Program-made: the position numbers and the translations under genes
Assembly: GCF_900010725.2 (NCBI RefSeq)
Contig: NZ_LR734832.1
Coordinates: 23,459 to 87,458 of the forward strand
DNA length: 64,000 bases
Reading direction: 5' to 3'
DNA from: Planktothrix serta PCC 8927
GTDB lineage: Bacteria > Cyanobacteriota > Cyanobacteriia > Cyanobacteriales > Microcoleaceae
In this document: in pieces, positions 35,907-44,854 of the stretch
How positions within the stretch are numbered: the stretch's first letter is position 1
How the letters are laid out: each line of letters starts with the position of its first letter
The notes under the pieces: model-generated
Told to the model about the DNA's origin: nothing
Seen by the model: the letters and a program-made list of their open reading frames with translations, nothing else
Databases searched by the model: none

Positions 35907-36102
35907 TTGCTTTAGTGTTATTTTCTAAAATATCTGCTTCTGCTTTAGCAATTATTTGATCTAATTTGCCTTGAGCTAAATCAATTTCCATCTGTTGATC
36001 CCATAAATCATCTACATAATTATTAAGCCATTGAGCTAATTGATGAATTTCATGCTTTGGTAATTGTTTGATTTTTGTTTCAATTTCTTGTAAATTAGAC
36101 AT
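35881..36102 (-). CDS. Small antitoxin, paralogue of the 32.7-kb antitoxin
   Basis: The 73-residue protein reads NLQEIETKIKQLPKHEIHQLAQWLNNYVDDLWDQQMEIDLAQGKLDQIIAKAEADI, helical and acidic toward the C terminus, matching the antitoxin-like protein at 32700. It is upstream of and overlaps the toxin gene, giving the usual coupled order. Confidence 0.8.
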   Translation of the reverse strand: MSNLQEIETKIKQLPKHEIHQLAQWLNNYVDDLWDQQMEIDLAQGKLDQIIAKAEADILENNTKAIDEILNNA

Positions 36103-36213
36103 GGTTTTAATTCATTATTATTTTAATTATCTTGACATTATACCATAGTGATTCTGAACAGCTTGTATCCAGAGAAGATTTAAAAACAAGTTTAGATTTA
36201 TCTTCAACAGATG

Positions 36214-36669
36214 TTACTCATTAAGAGAACTAGATTCTAAAGTTTCCTTTAAACTAAACGGCGACTCCTTGGGGAAAAAATTCAATTTAATACCCGTTTT
36301 ATCCGATGCTTTTAAACGTGCTTTTTGATAACAGCCCTCAAACACTTCTGAAAGCAGAGGTTTCAAACTAGGACTATCTTCTAATAACCCTTCAATACAA
36401 ATCCGTTGTTCTGTGATGGTACTGCGCCAACTTTCACTCCGTTTTTCTGGTTGATAGTGCCATTTTAATAAGTGCATTAACAACACAATTAAACGGCTTT
36501 TTAATTCACGTTTTTCACTTCTTCCCATACTTTCAATTTCTTCAATTAAATTCGGAATATCAATTTCATTCAATTTATTTTCTTTTAACTGTTGAACAGT
36601 AGTTTGTATCCAGAGATAAAAGTCTTGTTCATAAAGAGTATTAGGTTTTGTCGTGGATGAGTTAATCAT
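36214..36669 (-). CDS. DUF29 family protein
   Basis: The 151-residue protein has the DUF29 layout: YEQDFYLWIQTTVQQLKENKLNEIDIPNLIEEIESMGRSEKRELKSRLIVLLMHLLKW, then WRSTITEQRICIEGLLEDSPSLKP and a C-terminal amphipathic part. DUF29 proteins are helical, extremely common in cyanobacteria and of unknown function. A near-identical C-terminal fragment lies 840 bases away at 35373-35633, beyond the toxin-antitoxin pair. Confidence 0.88.
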   Translation of the reverse strand: MINSSTTKPNTLYEQDFYLWIQTTVQQLKENKLNEIDIPNLIEEIESMGRSEKRELKSRLIVLLMHLLKWHYQPEKRSESWRSTITEQRICIEGLLEDSPSLKPLLSEVFEGCYQKARLKASDKTGIKLNFFPKESPFSLKETLESSSLNE

Positions 36670-36728
36670 GGTTAATCGCCTTTAATTTATCATTTATGAT
36701 TAAATATGTATCCTATTTTTATAAGAAG

Positions 36729-37094
36729 TTACAAAAAACCTATAATTTGTTGTAAAACCCCCTGTAAATTTTGTCTAATCTCTTGATTTTTAATTCTCAA
36801 TATTTTTAATCCTCTAGCAGCTAAAATAGCATCCCGTTCCTGATCAGACTCAACCTGTAGGTCATGAATTTCTCCATCCACCTCTATAACTAATTGAGCT
36901 TGATTGCAGTAAAAATCAACAATAAAACCGTCTATAATTTGCTGACGACAAAAGTGTAATCCATTTAAGTTATTTCTTCTTAACTGTTCCCAGAGAATTT
37001 TTTCTTCGGGAGTCATTTCCCGACGCAGTTGTTTAGAACGTTCGTATTTTTCAGATGTTATCTTTTGTCCGACAATAATGTTCTTGCGTTCCAT
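36729..37094 (-). CDS. DUF559 family endonuclease-like protein
   Basis: The 121-residue protein has RSKQLRREMTPEEKILWEQLRRNNLNGLHFCRQQIIDGFIVDFYCNQAQLVIEVDGEIHD. The DFYC...LVIEVDG(E/G)xH pattern is the Vsr-like active-site core of DUF559 proteins, followed by D-x-x-R and ILRIKNQEI. It may be a small restriction-type or repair nuclease; substrates are unknown. It stands alone between the DUF29 gene and acnB. Confidence 0.88.
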   Translation of the reverse strand: MERKNIIVGQKITSEKYERSKQLRREMTPEEKILWEQLRRNNLNGLHFCRQQIIDGFIVDFYCNQAQLVIEVDGEIHDLQVESDQERDAILAARGLKILRIKNQEIRQNLQGVLQQIIGFL

Positions 37095-37336
37095 TCTAAT
37101 ATCTTTTATAGCATTAAAATTTTATATTGTTTGCGATCGCTTGTTTGACCTCTCCCCCAACCCCTCTCCTGCAAGGAGAGGGGAGCAAGATTAGTATTTG
37201 TGATCACAACACCAGTATATACAATTATTCCATCATTGTGTTACAGGAAAAGAGAGTAAGATAGTTGTTTGTAATCACAACAAAAGTCTATCAGATCATC
37301 CCCCCATTCCCTCGCAGGGAAGGGGGGTTAGGGGGG
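37095..37336. repeat. Dispersed CCCCTCTCCTGC...GGAGAGGGG repeats downstream of acnB
   Basis: Two palindromic elements are seen. One at about 37141-37185 (CCCAACCCCTCTCCTGC / AGGAGAGGGG) is inverted relative to 26815-26865. A variant lies at about 37300-37335 (CCCCCCATTCCCTCGC / AGGGAAGGGGGG). Between them is a twice-occurring GTAATCACAAC-like word. The second element abuts the acnB stop and could terminate it. Confidence 0.6.
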
Positions 37337-39940
37337 TTAGGTCAACGCGGGAATACCTAAAATATCCTCAATTTTTGGCATTTCTTCTAACGGAATTACC
37401 CGACCTTCATCTTCAAATCCTGCAATTTGATTAAAGTTGAGATAACGGTATAAATCCGCCGCAAAAGGATCAACTTTTTTCGTGACAATTTCCCGATATT
37501 CTTCAACTGTTGGAATGCGTCCTAATAACGCACAAACCGCCGCTAATTCCGCCGAACCTAAATAGACTCGCGCATCTTTCCCCATGCGATTATTAAAGTT
37601 GCGAGTCGAAGTTGAAAACACCGTTACCCCATCTTCAACACGCGCTTGATTTCCCATACAAAGAGAACATCCCGGCATCTCCGTTCTCGCCCCAACTGTA
37701 TTAAAAACCTCATAAATTCCTTCATCCCGCAATTGCTTTTCATCCATGCGAGTTGGCGGACAAATCCACAGACGAACATTCGTTTGTTCTGCTCCTTCTA
37801 ATATCTTAGCAGCCGCCCGATAATGCCCAATATTCGTCATACAAGAACCGATGAATACCTCATCAATTTTGTCCCCCGCACATTCCGACATTAATTTAAT
37901 ATTATCGGGGTCATTGGGAGCCGCCACAATCGGTTCTTTGATCTCGTTCAAATCCACTTCAATAATATCAGCATATTCGGCATCTTCATCCCCTGCCATT
38001 AACACCGGATTTGCCAACCATTGTTCCATTTTTGCCACCCGTCGCATCATCGTTTTAGCATCTTGATAACCCCGTGCAACCATATTAGTCATCAGGGCAA
38101 CATTAGACCGCAAATACTCCGCAATAGTTTCTGGACTGAGCTTAATCGTAGACCCCGCACAAGAGCGTTCAGCCGTTGCGTCGGTTAATTCAAAGGCTTG
38201 TTCCACTTTTAAATCCGGTAAACCTTCCATTTCCATAATCCGACCATTGAAAACATTTTTCTTGTTTTCCTTGGCCGTCGTTAACTTGCCTTGCTGCATG
38301 GCAACATAAGGAATGGCGTTAACAATATCCCGCAGGGTAACACCCGGTTGTAATTCTCCTTTAAATCTGACTAACACGGATTCTGGCATATCCAAAGGCA
38401 TCACGCCTAATGCTGCGGCAAATGCTACCAACCCCGAACCCGCAGGGAAAGAAATCCCCAAGGGGAAACGGGTGTGGGAGTCGCCCCCAGTTCCCACCGT
38501 ATCCGGTAACAACATCCGGTTTAACCAAGAGTGAATAATCCCATCCCCCGGACGCAACGCCACACCGCCACGAGTTGAGAAGAAATCGGGTAATTGTTGA
38601 TGGGTTTTGATGTCAACGGGCTTCGGGTATGCTGCGGTGTGACAGAAACTCTGCATCACCAAATCAGCCGAAAACCCTAAACAGGCGAGTTCTTTGAGTT
38701 CATCCCTGGTCATCGGGCCTGTGGTATCCTGGGAACCTACGGTGGTCATCAACGGTTCGCAGGATGTCCCCGGACGTACACCCGGCAACCCGCAGGCTTT
38801 TCCAACCATTTTCTGGGCGAGGGTAAAGCCTTTTCCGGTGTCTTCGGGTAGGGAGGGACGGACAAACAACTCACTGGGTTCGAGTCCCAAGGCGGCGCGG
38901 GTTTTATCCGTTAAGCTGCGACCGATTAATAAGGGAATTCGACCCCCAGCCCGGACTTCATCTAATATCGTATCGGGTTTGAGGGTAAAGGTAGAAATCA
39001 CCTCTCCGGCTTCATTCGTAATTTCACCGTTGTAGGGATAAATAGTAATCACATCCCCAGTATTCAGTTTACTAACATCACATTCAATGGGCAAAGCGCC
39101 GGAGTCTTCCGCCGTATTAAAGAAAATTGGGGCAATTTTTCCCCCCAGAATATAACCGCCAGAGCGTTTATTGGGAACATAAGGGATATCGTTGCCAATA
39201 TGCCATAACACGGAGTTAATCGCTGATTTCCGAGATGAACCTGTACCCACTACATCTCCGACATAAGCGACAGGATGCCCTTTTATCTTCAGTTCGGCTA
39301 TGGTTTCTAACCCTCCCGGTATCCGACTTTCCAACATCGCTAAGGCGTGTAAGGGAATATCGGGGCGGGTTGTAGCATGGGTAGCGGGAGAAAGGTCATC
39401 GGTGTTGGTTTCCCCAGGTACTTTAAAGACAGTTACGGTAATGGTTTTCGGCAGTTTCGGACGTCCGATAAACCAGTCTGCTTCCGCCCAAGCGTCAATA
39501 ACTTGTTTAGCAAAGGGGTTGACCTCCGATAAATTCAGAACATCGTTGAAGGCATCGAAGACTAACAACGTCTTACTGAGGGCGGTAGCGGCGGCGGCGG
39601 CAATATTCTCATCCCCTACTTTAAGTAAGTCGATTAGGGACTGGACGTTATACCCGCCTACCATTGTACCTAAAAGGGAAATGGCGCCTTGATGGGATAT
39701 CAGGGGGCAGGTGATTTCGTCTTTAGCGATGGCGGTTAAAAAGGCGGCTTTGACATAAGCGGCTTCATCGACACCGGGGGGAATCCGGTCTCTGAGCAAT
39801 GTCATCAAGAATTCTTTCTCCTCCTCCGCCGGGTTTTTCAAAAGTTCGCAGAGTTCGGCGGTTTGTTCGGCGTTGAGGGGTAGGGGCGGAATTCCTAATT
39901 TAGCGCGTTCTTCGGCGTGTTGACGATAGGCTTCTAGCAT
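37337..39940 (-). CDS. acnB: Aconitate hydratase B (bifunctional with 2-methylisocitrate dehydratase)
   Basis: About 867 residues from the ATG at 39940, which is preferred over an open extension to 40039. [22 protein letters not shown] is the canonical AcnB start and AGGAG lies just upstream. The HEAT-like N-terminal domain precedes the swivel domain ([13 protein letters not shown]). The 4Fe-4S ligands are in [11 protein letters not shown] and [11 protein letters not shown]. The substrate loops [17 protein letters not shown] and [12 protein letters not shown] are intact. The enzyme isomerises citrate to isocitrate in the cytoplasm. AcnB is the usual cyanobacterial aconitase. The gene is divergent from a NERD-helicase gene. 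Confidence 0.95.
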   Translation of the reverse strand: MLEAYRQHAEERAKLGIPPLPLNAEQTAELCELLKNPAEEEKEFLMTLLRDRIPPGVDEAAYVKAAFLTAIAKDEITCPLISHQGAISLLGTMVGGYNVQSLIDLLKVGDENIAAAAATALSKTLLVFDAFNDVLNLSEVNPFAKQVIDAWAEADWFIGRPKLPKTITVTVFKVPGETNTDDLSPATHATTRPDIPLHALAMLESRIPGGLETIAELKIKGHPVAYVGDVVGTGSSRKSAINSVLWHIGNDIPYVPNKRSGGYILGGKIAPIFFNTAEDSGALPIECDVSKLNTGDVITIYPYNGEITNEAGEVISTFTLKPDTILDEVRAGGRIPLLIGRSLTDKTRAALGLEPSELFVRPSLPEDTGKGFTLAQKMVGKACGLPGVRPGTSCEPLMTTVGSQDTTGPMTRDELKELACLGFSADLVMQSFCHTAAYPKPVDIKTHQQLPDFFSTRGGVALRPGDGIIHSWLNRMLLPDTVGTGGDSHTRFPLGISFPAGSGLVAFAAALGVMPLDMPESVLVRFKGELQPGVTLRDIVNAIPYVAMQQGKLTTAKENKKNVFNGRIMEMEGLPDLKVEQAFELTDATAERSCAGSTIKLSPETIAEYLRSNVALMTNMVARGYQDAKTMMRRVAKMEQWLANPVLMAGDEDAEYADIIEVDLNEIKEPIVAAPNDPDNIKLMSECAGDKIDEVFIGSCMTNIGHYRAAAKILEGAEQTNVRLWICPPTRMDEKQLRDEGIYEVFNTVGARTEMPGCSLCMGNQARVEDGVTVFSTSTRNFNNRMGKDARVYLGSAELAAVCALLGRIPTVEEYREIVTKKVDPFAADLYRYLNFNQIAGFEDEGRVIPLEEMPKIEDILGIPALT

Positions 39941-40172
39941 GGGTTGGGGTGTTCTCCTAATAGATTTTCTAGCTATTATCGTTAGTCTATCGCTATTAGG
40001 GAGGTGAGAGTGTTCTGGGATAACGGTTTTTGGCTTCAATTAGGACAGAGGAATAATCAGAGACTCAACTCCCTTGAGGAAGAACAGCTATCTCTTGTTG
40101 ATCTGATCTATAATTTTGATGCGGAAGATACTTAAACCCGTTGATGTTTGTTATTCTATTATTGACTAACCT

Positions 40173-42074
40173 ATGGCTATCATTATACCCTCATCAATTC
40201 CAGCTAAAGCCAGTCAAGGAGAAAAAAGACTTTTTGACATACTTGCCGAAAAACTACCTGATAATTTTTATATCAGGTATGAACCAGCAATTAATAATAA
40301 GCGCTATCCAGACTTTATTATTTTATCCCCTGATTTTGGTTTGCTGGTTATTGAAGTCAAGGGTTGGTATCCCAATAATATTCTTGAATTCAATTCCGAC
40401 CGATTTAAAATTAAATCTGAACAAGAAGATTATACGGCTGAACAAAATCACAAGTCTCCTTTACGTCAAGCCAGAGATTATGCAATTTTATTACTCAACA
40501 ATCTTCAAAAATATAGGATTTTAACACAACCAGCAGGTGATTATCAGGGAAAATCAGCCTTCCCGATAGGATGGGGGGTGTTGATGTCTAATATTACTGA
40601 TGAACAAGCTAATAAAATCGATCTCAAGTCTGTATTACCGTTTGATCAAGTTGCTTATCGAAATGAATTATTAGATTGGGAAAAAACAGATTTTACTGGG
40701 GAAAATTTGATCAACCGCTTCAGAAAAATGTTTGCCATAACCTTTCCTTTCCCAGCTTTAACCCCAGATCAAATTAGCACAATTAAAGGCATTATTTCTC
40801 CAGAGTTCGTGATTCGGACTGAACCCGCTAATATTAATAGCGTACCTCCTCAGTTTCCTCTAATTCCTAGTGACATCATCTTACAAACACTAGATGCTAG
40901 GCAAGAAACTTTAGCCAGAAGTATTGGTGAAGGACATCGCATCTTTTTTGGGGTCGCAGGTTCAGGAAAAACCCTCTTATTAATAGCCCGTGCCAAAATG
41001 TTAATTAAAGAGAATCCTAACGCTAAAATTTTAGTTGTTTGTTTTAATGTTAGTTTGGCAGCTTATTTAAGATCAATTCTCCATGAGGATGTTAATAATC
41101 CTCAATATCAGAAAATACAAGTTAATAATTTTGATCGCTGGGCAAAGTTTATTTTAGGAAAATTACCCGCTAAAGTCGAAGGAAATCGAGATGAATATAC
41201 CGCTAAGTTAGTTTTAGATAAACTAGAGTCTTATAGTTCTGAGCAAAAATGGGATGCTATTCTCATTGATGAAGCTCATACATTTGTTCCTAGTTGGTTT
41301 TCCTGCTGTATCAAAGCATTAAAAGATAGTGAAAACGGCGATTTAATGATTGTTGCTGATGGAGGTCAAAATCTTTACAAGCGTTCTGATTTTAAATGGA
41401 AAGATGTTGGAATCAAAGCTCAAGGACGAACAATTAGCAAAAAATTTGATTTGGATAAAAACTATCGAAATACCCAGGAAGTCATGACCGCAGCTTGGTG
41501 GTTATTGAGTGAAGCGAGAGATCAACATGAACTGTTAGAAGATGATGAAATAACTTTTCCAACTGTTCAACCTTCTACTGTTTTTCGTTGTGGTTCTCGT
41601 CCGCAAATTCATGTCGCATCTACACCAGAAAAACAAATAGAAACGGTGATTAAAATTGTGCATGAGTTAATTAAAAAAGGCTTTTCTAAAACTGAAATAG
41701 CCATTTTTTATAAACAAATTAATCAGCCTTATTTAAGCCGTTTAATCCATCAATTAAATCAGTTAGGAATAGAGACTTATTGGATCACTGAAAATGATAA
41801 AACCAAAGCCAATTATAGACAATCTCAACCCGGAGTTAGAATGATTACTTGTCTTTCTTCCTTGGGATTGGAATTTAAAAATGTCTTAATTCTTTGGTTA
41901 GAACAGTTTGATGATTGCATCAAGAGAACACCTGACTCCCTGCGGAAGACTAAAGAATTATATGTTGCCATGACTAGAACTCAAGAAAATCTGTTTATTT
42001 TTTCATCTCAACAAGCTAAACTGTTGCCTAAATTGAAAGAAAGTCACCATTTTGACGTGATAATTTCAGAGTGA
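40173..42074 (+). CDS. NERD nuclease-UvrD-like helicase
   Basis: In this 633-residue protein, residues 10-130 are a NERD (nuclease-related) domain: GEKRLFDILAEKL, YPDFII (Asp47) and LLVIEVKGW (Glu61, Lys63), a PD-(D/E)XK-type core. From about 240 it is a superfamily I helicase: GVAGSGKTLLL (Walker A near 260), ILIDEAHTF (Walker B near 365), DKNYRNTQE, and the C-terminal KELYVAMTRTQENLFIF motif VI. NERD-helicase fusions act in DNA processing and are frequent in defence islands. The protein stands alone, with a bidirectional terminator after it. Confidence 0.88.
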   Translation: MAIIIPSSIPAKASQGEKRLFDILAEKLPDNFYIRYEPAINNKRYPDFIILSPDFGLLVIEVKGWYPNNILEFNSDRFKIKSEQEDYTAEQNHKSPLRQARDYAILLLNNLQKYRILTQPAGDYQGKSAFPIGWGVLMSNITDEQANKIDLKSVLPFDQVAYRNELLDWEKTDFTGENLINRFRKMFAITFPFPALTPDQISTIKGIISPEFVIRTEPANINSVPPQFPLIPSDIILQTLDARQETLARSIGEGHRIFFGVAGSGKTLLLIARAKMLIKENPNAKILVVCFNVSLAAYLRSILHEDVNNPQYQKIQVNNFDRWAKFILGKLPAKVEGNRDEYTAKLVLDKLESYSSEQKWDAILIDEAHTFVPSWFSCCIKALKDSENGDLMIVADGGQNLYKRSDFKWKDVGIKAQGRTISKKFDLDKNYRNTQEVMTAAWWLLSEARDQHELLEDDEITFPTVQPSTVFRCGSRPQIHVASTPEKQIETVIKIVHELIKKGFSKTEIAIFYKQINQPYLSRLIHQLNQLGIETYWITENDKTKANYRQSQPGVRMITCLSSLGLEFKNVLILWLEQFDDCIKRTPDSLRKTKELYVAMTRTQENLFIFSSQQAKLLPKLKESHHFDVIISE

Positions 42075-42089
42075 TTTGCTCAGAATAAC

Positions 42090-42119
42090 AAGGTAGAAAA
42101 ATAATTATTTTTCTACCTT
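42090..42119. terminator. Bidirectional terminator
   Basis: AAGGTAGAAAAAT (42090-42102) and ATTTTTCTACCTT (42107-42119) are perfectly complementary around an AATT loop. They sit between the convergent NERD-helicase and TPR genes. A/T runs flank the stem on either strand. The stop codon of the TPR gene (42105-42107) lies in the hairpin itself. Confidence 0.65.
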
Positions 42120-43373
42120 TATATTTACGGCTTTGAAGGATAACTTATTTTTAGAATTATCCCAACTTTCTTCGAGAGCAAAATCAACGTTTAGTTTTTC
42201 CTTTCTAAGAAAATTTGGCAATTCTTTTTGTAAGAAAAATACTCTCTCTCCATTTTCAGAACGAATCCACCCATAGGGTTTATCCTGTTGAATAGATTCA
42301 ATGTACCCTTTTTTACGAGGTAAACCTTGATAACTTTCTTTTAGCCAATATTTACGACAGATTGTTCGGAGATCACTAAATTCACCACAGTCTTCTAACC
42401 TCTCCATATTTTGTTCAGAAAAAGCTTGATCAATATCTAACTCTAATTGTTCTAAATTAGCTTTAATTGACCAATTTTGTTGTTGACGAATTGATTTGCA
42501 AAGTTGAATATGTATCGCCGCCATCTCTAATTTATTCATCAATAATCCGAGCTTGGCTATTTTTTGGTATAAAGTTATTTTAATGTGATCTTCCCCATGT
42601 GCTAAAGCTGCTTTACAGGCAAATCTTAAAGCTAATTCTAATTGATTAGTGTTTTGATATAAATCAGATAAATCTTGAAAAACATACCATTCTTCTCGGT
42701 ATTTCAGGATTAATTGTTTAAATTCTTCAATCGCATCCTGATTTTTTCCCAAACTCTTTAACCCTAAAGCTGCCCATCTGGGAAAATTGATTTCTTTAGG
42801 ATAAATTTTTGCTGCTTCTAATGCAAAGCTACGAGCTTGATGCCAAGATTCTAGTTCAATTAAACTTTTAACTTTAGCAAAATACCATTTTTCTTTATTT
42901 GACTTACTTTTTCGATCACCAATTAAGGGTTGAGCATCACTAATGATCGCCGGATTAATTTGATCACACCAATCTGATACCATTTGCCACTGTTTTTGTT
43001 GTTTAGCCAGTTTAATAACACCTAAAACTGTTGCTTCTAAAGCCATTTTTTCTGGCTTATTTTCCAATATAGTCTCAGCAATTTGTATAACTTTGGATAG
43101 ATTTTCTTCCTCCTGTGCCATTTTTAATAAATCATAATGCGCCCAAATTAACTCTCCTTGAATATAACTATTATTCTCAAATTGCAAACAAGCTTTTTTA
43201 CCTTGTTGAATCGCCGGTTGAGGATAGCCAGCTTTGCGTAAACAGTACAAGTATTTACTGGCAGCATAGCTATTATCTCCTTGCTCCCACACTTGCCGAA
43301 ATATTTTCCCGGCTTCAGCATATTTTTTTTCTTTTAATAGTCTATGGGCTGTTTCCATCTCATGATCAAACAT
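42105..43373 (-). CDS. TPR-like protein with C-terminal cold-shock/OB-like domain
   Basis: The first ~340 of 422 residues are paired helices of TPR type (AHRLLKEKKYAEAGKIFRQVW, ALEAAKIYPKEINFPRWAALGL, DLSDLYQNTNQLELALRFACKAAL). The last 70 read KKGYIESIQQDKPYGWIRSENGERVFFLQKELP and end in KLSFKAVNIKV, which follows the cold-shock-domain pattern (G-x-I, YGWI, VFF). A CSD at the end of a helical repeat scaffold suggests an RNA-binding adaptor. I recognise no named family. It ends at the shared terminator with the NERD-helicase. Confidence 0.65.
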   Translation of the reverse strand: MFDHEMETAHRLLKEKKYAEAGKIFRQVWEQGDNSYAASKYLYCLRKAGYPQPAIQQGKKACLQFENNSYIQGELIWAHYDLLKMAQEEENLSKVIQIAETILENKPEKMALEATVLGVIKLAKQQKQWQMVSDWCDQINPAIISDAQPLIGDRKSKSNKEKWYFAKVKSLIELESWHQARSFALEAAKIYPKEINFPRWAALGLKSLGKNQDAIEEFKQLILKYREEWYVFQDLSDLYQNTNQLELALRFACKAALAHGEDHIKITLYQKIAKLGLLMNKLEMAAIHIQLCKSIRQQQNWSIKANLEQLELDIDQAFSEQNMERLEDCGEFSDLRTICRKYWLKESYQGLPRKKGYIESIQQDKPYGWIRSENGERVFFLQKELPNFLRKEKLNVDFALEESWDNSKNKLSFKAVNIKVEK

Positions 43374-43554
43374 TTTGAAAATTTTCTTAACGCTTAAACA
43401 ACATAAACTCTATTCTATCAGATAACACAGCAATCTGATCGGGATTTTTGTTTTCTGGTCGGGAGTTCTTTAAATGCCTACAGTTTGGCTTTTTTTGCAT
43501 TGAATTGAGGTGTAAGACATATTCAACGTTGAGGATTTGTGAGATAGGGGATAA

Positions 43555-43605
43555 ATTGCGATCTCTCAGAAACCCGGTTTCTTTGAGAAACTGGGTTTCT
43601 AATGC
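43555..43605. repeat. AGAAACCCGGTTTCT dispersed palindrome
   Basis: The inverted repeat AGAAACC/GGTTTCT occurs twice here (CAGAAACCCGGTTTCTTTGA, then GAAACTGGGTTTCT). It recurs next to GCGATCG words at 44289-44315 and 46428-46456. All three copies lie in gaps between accessory genes. Confidence 0.75.
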
Positions 43606-43609
43606 ACAT

Positions 43610-43975
43610 TTATTCATTACCATAAAATTCATCTAAAATCAAATTAATCTGATTAACGCCAATATCTTCCTGTTCAGATTTACTGTAAATTGTTAACAGT
43701 AAAATAGAAGTTGGAGATTCAACACAATAAATTAACCGATAACCTCCGCTTTTGCCTTTTTGAATATTACTATTTTTAACCCTGACTTTGTAAGTAAAAT
43801 AATTGATCCCAAATCCTTGTAAGCGATCGCCCAGAAAATTACCCTTTTGTAATTCTATAATAATCGGTTCAACATCAGCACGAATTCGGCGATATTTTTT
43901 TGATAACCGATATAACTCGTTTTCAAATTCATTGGCAAATCTGATAGAAATTGCAGGAGAATGATTATTAGTCAT
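43610..43975 (-). CDS. RelE-superfamily toxin (HigB/YafQ-like)
   Basis: The 121-residue protein has SIRFANEFENELYRLSKKYRRIRADVEPIIIELQKGNFLGDRLQGFG, VRVKNSNIQKGKSGGYRLIYCVE and LLLTIYSKSEQEDI. The K-x-G-G-Y-R-L-I-Y and I-Y-S-K-S-x-Q motifs are typical of cyanobacterial RelE/HigB-type toxins. Its start overlaps the antitoxin stop by 8 bases. Confidence 0.85.
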   Translation of the reverse strand: MTNNHSPAISIRFANEFENELYRLSKKYRRIRADVEPIIIELQKGNFLGDRLQGFGINYFTYKVRVKNSNIQKGKSGGYRLIYCVESPTSILLLTIYSKSEQEDIGVNQINLILDEFYGNE

Positions 43976-44216
43976 CTATTCTCTCCCATAATTCAGATAG
44001 AGGTCGGGTTTGTCCTGTTTTCATTTCGTGTAACGCTCGTCTTAAACTGGCTTTAATTTCTTCCACAGGGGTATCATCAGGATCGGATTCTAATTCATCT
44101 TGGGGAGAAACTAAAACAATCACTTTCACCCGACTCGGTATATTAATATCAAGGTGATGATCTAAAATTAATTGTCCTTTTTCATCCACTGTTCCCATGA
44201 CTTCAAATGCTTGCAT
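43968..44216 (-). CDS. Antitoxin of RelE-like pair
   Basis: The 82-residue protein begins AFEVMGTVDEKGQLILDHHLDINIPSRVKVIVLV, a strand-rich AbrB-like DNA-binding type beginning. It continues with an acidic DELESDPDDTPVEEIKASLRRALHEMKTGQTRPLSELWERID toxin-binding helix. This family regularly precedes RelE-like toxins in cyanobacteria. Confidence 0.82.
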   Translation of the reverse strand: MQAFEVMGTVDEKGQLILDHHLDINIPSRVKVIVLVSPQDELESDPDDTPVEEIKASLRRALHEMKTGQTRPLSELWERIDD

Positions 44217-44312
44217 GATTGAATCTCCTGAAAGGATTAACCCGATTCTATTTTAGCAGTTTTTCTGGAATAATGATAAGAGTTGAATGGCGATCGCTCA
44301 GAAACCCGGTTT

Positions 44313-44849
44313 CTATTCTTCACGATAGCCCAGTAGTCTTTTATTTTCTAATCTGGCTCCCTCTTCCAACCATTTGATAGAATCAGATTCTTTGTCAGGA
44401 TTTAACCATATAATTACTTTAATTTCAGTTAAATTTTCAGAAACTTCGGCTAAATAATCCCTAACCTTATCATCTAATGATATAATAATTTTATCGGTAG
44501 TGATCGCAGCTTCTACAAGACAAATATCTTTCCAAATCGCTTCTCAGATTTTATGTTCCATCTTTAACTTTTCAAGTTCATTCCTTAATTCAGTTAACGT
44601 TACATTTTCACAATATTTATACTTTCTTCTGGCTATCATACTAACTCGCCATTTTCTAGCAAATGTTGATTCATGTTTATTCCATTCGACTTTTAATTCA
44701 GGAGTCATTACCATAGAATGACATATTTTTAAAACAGCATTTAAAAAATCACGACAATTTTTTGAAGTTGGATGTTTAGCATCTTCTCCGCCACAAGAAC
44801 GAGCAACAGAAGCGTCAATAACCAAATATTTTGATTGTTTATTCTTCAT
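44313..44849 (-). pseudogene. PIN-like nuclease gene interrupted by an in-frame TGA
   Basis: The first 101 codons read YLVIDASVARSCGG (Asp12) and MVMTPELKVEWNKH (Glu55), as in PIN-domain nucleases, and end at a TGA (44544-44546). The same frame then continues for 76 codons with EAIWKDICLVEAAITTDKII and SLDDKVRDYL, carrying the last conserved acids (Asp119, Asp126/127), and a natural C terminus ending GYREE. One substitution thus splits an otherwise intact ~178-residue protein, and the truncated form lacks part of the catalytic site. It lies 5 bases after an ATPase gene, as its probable effector. Readthrough or a sequencing error are alternatives. Confidence 0.78.
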
Positions 44850-44854
44850 TAAAG

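Noticed and set aside
37851-39692. Several open frames on the plus strand opposite acnB
   Set aside because: They lie wholly antisense to a strongly supported aconitase gene and show no protein-like motifs.
43387-43632. 81-residue frame upstream of the TPR gene
   Set aside because: It spans the AGAAACCCGGTTTCT dispersed palindrome and has no recognisable coding character.
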